A stretch of 64,000 nt of DNA from Candidatus Bathyarchaeia archaeon (GTDB taxonomy: Archaea; Thermoproteota; Bathyarchaeia; Bathyarchaeales; Bathycorpusculaceae), in assembly GCA_038880555.1 (NCBI GenBank), contig JAVZRN010000003.1, positions 62,001-126,000 of the forward strand, read 5' to 3'. A program made the translations under genes and the position numbers. Below the pieces are notes generated by a model. The model was given only the letters and a program-made list of their open reading frames with translations. It was not told where the DNA came from and ran no database searches. Shown here one piece after another: positions 60,709 through 64,000 of the stretch; positions within the stretch are counted from its first letter, which is position 1; every line of letters begins with the position of its first letter.

Positions 60709-62154
60709 ATGCGCATTGCTCTTGTGAACTCGTCATATCCCATGGGTGCGCCAAAATCACTATTTGTTCCTATGGGAATAAGCTATCTGACGGCATACCT
60801 TGAAAGCGAAGGTTTTGACGTTGACGTATATGACTTCCAAGTATCCCCTCTCAGCGTAGAAAGCTTCGTTAACAAGCTGCAGGAAACCGAACCGGGAATT
60901 ATAGGAATATCCTCAACAACGCTTTCTTACAATTCCGCACTTAAACTTGCTAAAATAGCCAAAAAGGCGTGTCCTAGCAGCCTAATAATAATGGGTGGGC
61001 CGCATGTTACAGTGTTAGATAAAGAGGCTCTTTTTGAACGCCCGGAAATTGATGTAGTTGTTAGAGGTGAGGGCGAGCACACTCTGCTTGAGATAGCCAA
61101 GCTCAAGGCTTCTTCAAGTCTAAGCAGGCTTAACCAGGTGCTTGGAATCACCTTCCGGAAGAACGGGGAAATCGTGAAAACACCTGATAGACCTTTTATA
61201 CAAGACTTGGACGCGTTGCCATTTCCAGCATTTGACCATCTCCCCCTTGAGAAGTATCGCCTTTTTGGTAAGACGTATCTGCCAATCATAACAAGTAGGG
61301 GCTGCCCATTTCAATGCACTTTCTGCCTAGCCTCGAAAATGAGCGGGCGGAAGTTTAGGGCGCAAAGCCCGAGAAGAGTTGTACAGGATCTTGAAATCCT
61401 CAGGGATAAGTATGGGGCAGAGGCGATAACATTTTACGATGACACATTTACCTTCGATATAGAAAGAGTTGAGAAGATTTGTGAAGAAATTAAACGCAAG
61501 GACTTTAGGGTTCCATGGGACTGCCGCACGAGGGTTGATAGAGTCTCTAGAAAGCTTTTAGCCATTATGAGGTCAGCGAACTGCGAATTAATACATTTCG
61601 GCGTTGAGTCAGGCAGCCAAGAAATACTGAATGCTATGAGAAAAGGCGTTACGGTTGAACAAAACTTAAGAGCCATTAAATGGGCAAAGGAGTCGGGAAT
61701 GTTAGTTGCAATATCAGTTATCATAGGGTACCCCGGAGAAAATGAGAAGACCGTGCAGGAAACTATGGAATTCATCAGAAAGACCGAGCCAGACTACGTT
61801 TACGTCTGTATTCCAACGCCTTATCCTGGCACAGAACTTTACGACATCATTAAGGGCCTAGGTTGGAAAATATCTACAAACTGGGACGATTATAACGAGC
61901 AAACACCCGTTTTCGAAAATCCTAATTTTCCGTCCGAAAAGATAAAAAGGCTTAGGCAAGAATTCTACAATAAATATTTGTCACCTATCTATATTCTACG
62001 CCGATCTATAAAAAACGACTTTTATAGTAGAGCTATGGCAAGAGTTGCTATGAACTATATCTTGTGGCGTTTAAGAATCCCAAGGATAATAGGTGTTTTA
62101 AAAAATACTTCACGGATGTTGTATAAGCAATCTTCGCACAATGCAAATCCTTAG
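60709..62154 (+). CDS. B12-binding radical SAM protein
   Basis: The 481 residues are laid out as in the gene at 34681. A cobalamin-binding domain (MRIALVNSSYPMGAPKSLFV, GIISISSTTLSYNSALKLAK-like, LIIMGGPHVTVLDKEALFER and VVVRGEGEHTLLEIAK) is followed by a radical SAM core with GCPFQCTFCLA (C199, C203, C206), AITFYDDTFTFDIERVEKIC, CELIHFGVESGSQEIL and ISVIIGYPGENEKTVQ. Likely chemistry is radical methylation or rearrangement of a lipid or other hydrophobic target. A promoter with TATA box precedes it. Confidence 0.85.
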   Translation: MRIALVNSSYPMGAPKSLFVPMGISYLTAYLESEGFDVDVYDFQVSPLSVESFVNKLQETEPGIIGISSTTLSYNSALKLAKIAKKACPSSLIIMGGPHVTVLDKEALFERPEIDVVVRGEGEHTLLEIAKLKASSSLSRLNQVLGITFRKNGEIVKTPDRPFIQDLDALPFPAFDHLPLEKYRLFGKTYLPIITSRGCPFQCTFCLASKMSGRKFRAQSPRRVVQDLEILRDKYGAEAITFYDDTFTFDIERVEKICEEIKRKDFRVPWDCRTRVDRVSRKLLAIMRSANCELIHFGVESGSQEILNAMRKGVTVEQNLRAIKWAKESGMLVAISVIIGYPGENEKTVQETMEFIRKTEPDYVYVCIPTPYPGTELYDIIKGLGWKISTNWDDYNEQTPVFENPNFPSEKIKRLRQEFYNKYLSPIYILRRSIKNDFYSRAMARVAMNYILWRLRIPRIIGVLKNTSRMLYKQSSHNANP

Positions 62155-62230
62155 CATCGATTAACAGAGCTTAAAGGAAGCGTGCCACATGCTTCGGTAG
62201 AGGCATTGCCTAAATTACAATAATAAAGGT

Positions 62231-63418
62231 TTATCCGAATTTTTCAAGCGCCTCCAGATATACGTCAAACATTTTTTTCGCGCAAATATCCCAAGAAAAA
62301 TTCTCGCAAACAAACCCCCTTCCGGAGACTCCCATCTTGACTCTCAAAGATTCATCTCCAAGAATTTTAAGAATTGCCTCTGCAAGAGCAAAACTGTCAG
62401 GCTTTATAAGCAAACCGGTCTCTCCATGCTTAACACATTCCCTGACTCCACCAACATCAAAAGCTATTACAGGTTTAGCTGAAGCTTGAGCCTCCAGCAA
62501 AGCTATACCTTGCCCCTCCTGCAGGGAAGGCAAAACAAATACATCAGCGCAATTATATATAATCGAAAGAACGCTATCATGAATTTTTCGGAGAAAAATG
62601 AAGTTTCGGCAAACACCCAGTTTCGCTGAGTAAGAAATTAGGAAATCTCTAAGTGGCCCGTCGCCAACTACTAGAAAAACCACTCTATCATTATTCTTTA
62701 TTACATGCTGAGCTGCCTCAATAAGGAAGTGAACACCTTTTCTTGGGATGAGGTTTCCAACAAAAAGTACAGAATACTTATCCTTAATACCTAGACTTTT
62801 TTTAAAAACATCTACGTCCTCCATGGGCTTGAAGACGTTAGGGTCAACTCCATTCGGTACTACTCTAACCTTCTTCTCGTCAACTCCATACAATTCAACA
62901 ACCTTTTTTAGCGAATAATTGCTAACAGTCACAATTAACGTCGCTTTTTGCGCCGTCTCCATCTCCAACTTGGACACATAACGCATAAGAGCATGAGAAA
63001 CTTTTGCCCTCAAGGTAGGGTGAACTACTTTAGTGGTCCGGGTATATTCATCGGCAAGAACCCCATGCACAACTTCAATTAAAGGTTTCCTAACTCTACG
63101 CTTCTCCAACGCCCTAGCCAGCCCATACCCACTTACAGTGTGCGCTTCAAAGATGTCTGCCTTTATCTGATCAAAAGCTCCGCAAATTGTTCTGTTAAAA
63201 AACCAGTTATCCAGTGGGAAAAAAAGATCCGTTGAAAAACAAGGCACTATTTTCACTTTTTTAAAATTGCAAGCTTTGCTAAAACCTGCCTTAGTCCCAC
63301 AATACACTGTTACATTAATTTTTTCAGAAAGTCTCTTCGAGAACTCCATTATTCTTCTCTCGACGCCGCCAAAATAAAGGTGTGGAGGTTGAGTATTAAA
63401 TATTCCGAGCTTGAACAT
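62231..63418 (-). CDS. GT4-family glycosyltransferase
   Basis: From ATG 63418 (the longer frame to 63523 overlaps the upstream gene) it has 395 residues. The N-terminal domain has PPHLYFGGVERRIMEFSKRL; the C-terminal domain has LFVGNLIPRKGVHFLIEAAQ, VVGDGPLRDFL and the donor-binding EGQGIALLEAQASAKPVIAF followed by GGVRECVKHGETGLLI (E-x7-E). It transfers sugar from an NDP-sugar, probably to surface glycan. It starts inside the end of the upstream radical SAM gene, so the two form an operon. Confidence 0.88.
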   Translation of the reverse strand: MFKLGIFNTQPPHLYFGGVERRIMEFSKRLSEKINVTVYCGTKAGFSKACNFKKVKIVPCFSTDLFFPLDNWFFNRTICGAFDQIKADIFEAHTVSGYGLARALEKRRVRKPLIEVVHGVLADEYTRTTKVVHPTLRAKVSHALMRYVSKLEMETAQKATLIVTVSNYSLKKVVELYGVDEKKVRVVPNGVDPNVFKPMEDVDVFKKSLGIKDKYSVLFVGNLIPRKGVHFLIEAAQHVIKNNDRVVFLVVGDGPLRDFLISYSAKLGVCRNFIFLRKIHDSVLSIIYNCADVFVLPSLQEGQGIALLEAQASAKPVIAFDVGGVRECVKHGETGLLIKPDSFALAEAILKILGDESLRVKMGVSGRGFVCENFSWDICAKKMFDVYLEALEKFG

Positions 63419-64000
63419 TTGACTCTTGCTTCCAAAATTTACGTATTTCGTTATATAAAGTGTCAAGGGCAACTCTAGGGTTACTGATGATCCTCTTAAA
63501 CTTTTCAAGGGTAGATGCCGCATTTATGGCGTAAGCCTTCTGGCAAAATCTTTGCAAGTCTTCAACTGTAAATTCTTTAGTCTCTATAATGGGTTGGACG
63601 GCCGACAAGTCATCGTCGCTGAAGTCTTTTTTGAGAAGCCCGCTACTGATGGCTTGGTTGTAAAGCTCTGTTCCATAGAGGGGCATTGCATAACTAAAGT
63701 AAAACTTATCTGCGCCTAGCTGCCTAAGCCTATAAGCGAACCTAATGGTCGCTTCAATATCTTGCCTTTTCTCTCCGATCAGTCCGATAACAAAGAAACA
63801 AGATACTTTTATCCCTATTTTTCGACATAAGGCCACAACCTCCTCTACCTTTCTAAGATCAAGATTCTTCTTTATCACCTCGTTTACAACCCTTTGAACT
63901 CCTGACTCTGGGGCGACGTATATCCTCTTACATCCAGACCTACGCATTTTTCTCAATAAATCCTCGTCTAGCGTATCTGCTCTAACACCGTTTGGCAGAA
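63396..64000 (-). CDS. Radical SAM protein, 5' part outside the window
   Basis: The frame is open to the right edge and reads PNGVRADTLDEDLLRKMRRS, GCKRIYVAPESGVQRVVNEV and CFFVIGLIGEKRQDIEATIR, the second half of a radical SAM core such as in B12-binding family members. PESG and VIGLIGE are the SAM-contact strands; the Cx3Cx2C lies beyond the edge. The C-terminal region (LRQLGADKFYFSYAMPLYGT) is helical-beta as in lipid- or glycan-related enzymes. Its stop overlaps the glycosyltransferase start. Confidence 0.8.
   Translation of the reverse strand, partial: LPNGVRADTLDEDLLRKMRRSGCKRIYVAPESGVQRVVNEVIKKNLDLRKVEEVVALCRKIGIKVSCFFVIGLIGEKRQDIEATIRFAYRLRQLGADKFYFSYAMPLYGTELYNQAISSGLLKKDFSDDDLSAVQPIIETKEFTVEDLQRFCQKAYAINAASTLEKFKRIISNPRVALDTLYNEIRKFWKQESNVQARNI

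Noticed and set aside
1..64000. CRISPR arrays, insertion sequences with transposases, rRNA genes
   Set aside because: No regularly spaced direct repeats, transposase ORFs or rRNA-like stretches were recognised on either strand.

Overview
The window looks like part of a thermoproteotal archaeal chromosome, with a Bathyarchaeia-like lineage the best guess. This is inferred from archaeal TATA boxes at near-leaderless start distances, strong GGAGG/GGTGA ribosome binding sites with frequent TTG/GTG starts, archaeal-type cobinamide salvage (CbiZ, CbiB), an MtrH-type methyltransferase with its own corrinoid protein, DUF1616/DUF362/DUF72/DUF3795 proteins, many radical SAM enzymes and many membrane-anchored surface proteins. 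No intact tRNA, rRNA or CRISPR array was seen.

Region 1 (1-16.6 kb) is a mixed, decaying zone. It opens with the 3' part of a GC-rich surface protein and then carries small enzymes, several broken by frameshifts: a flavin reductase-like gene, two GNAT acetyltransferases and a methyltransferase. Its intergenic gaps hold about a dozen copies of a short hairpin repeat that I do not see in the rest of the window. A rhodanese-like secreted protein overlaps (TGATG) a 65-residue peptide with 12 cysteines, followed by a small membrane protein; this looks like a halocin C8-like antimicrobial locus and is the most novel feature. The zone ends at 16,590 with the 3' half of a tRNA-Arg(TCG) gene, fused in frame to a small ribbon-helix-helix-like ORF. 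That is what the right attachment site of an SSV-type integrated element would look like.

Region 2 (16.6-24.7 kb) holds an asparagine synthase-like enzyme with a zinc ribbon, a nitrilase, three paralogous TIM-barrel-like proteins with a CxCxxC motif, a ferredoxin plus cbiZ pair, and a corrinoid protein plus mtrH operon. With cbiB at 36 kb this suggests corrinoid salvage that feeds a corrinoid/H4MPT methyl-transfer step and the B12-binding radical SAM enzymes.

Region 3 (24.7-41.3 kb) has two GT-C-like membrane proteins, a HemN-like radical SAM protein, three SPASM radical SAM proteins, a B12-binding radical SAM protein, an RnfD/NqrB-like subunit fused to ferredoxin clusters, CbiB and an amidohydrolase.

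Region 4 (41.3-59.3 kb) is an exoprotein region: a LamG protein, an operon of an ECF-like membrane protein, a small membrane protein, an anchored glycosidase-like barrel and a NosD beta-helix, three large anchored PQQ-type beta-propellers (two sharing an identical 439-bp 5' end and promoter), and a transglutaminase-like protein. Region 5 (59.3-64 kb) has a NapH-like polyferredoxin membrane protein, another B12-binding radical SAM protein, a GT4 glycosyltransferase and a truncated radical SAM gene at the window edge.
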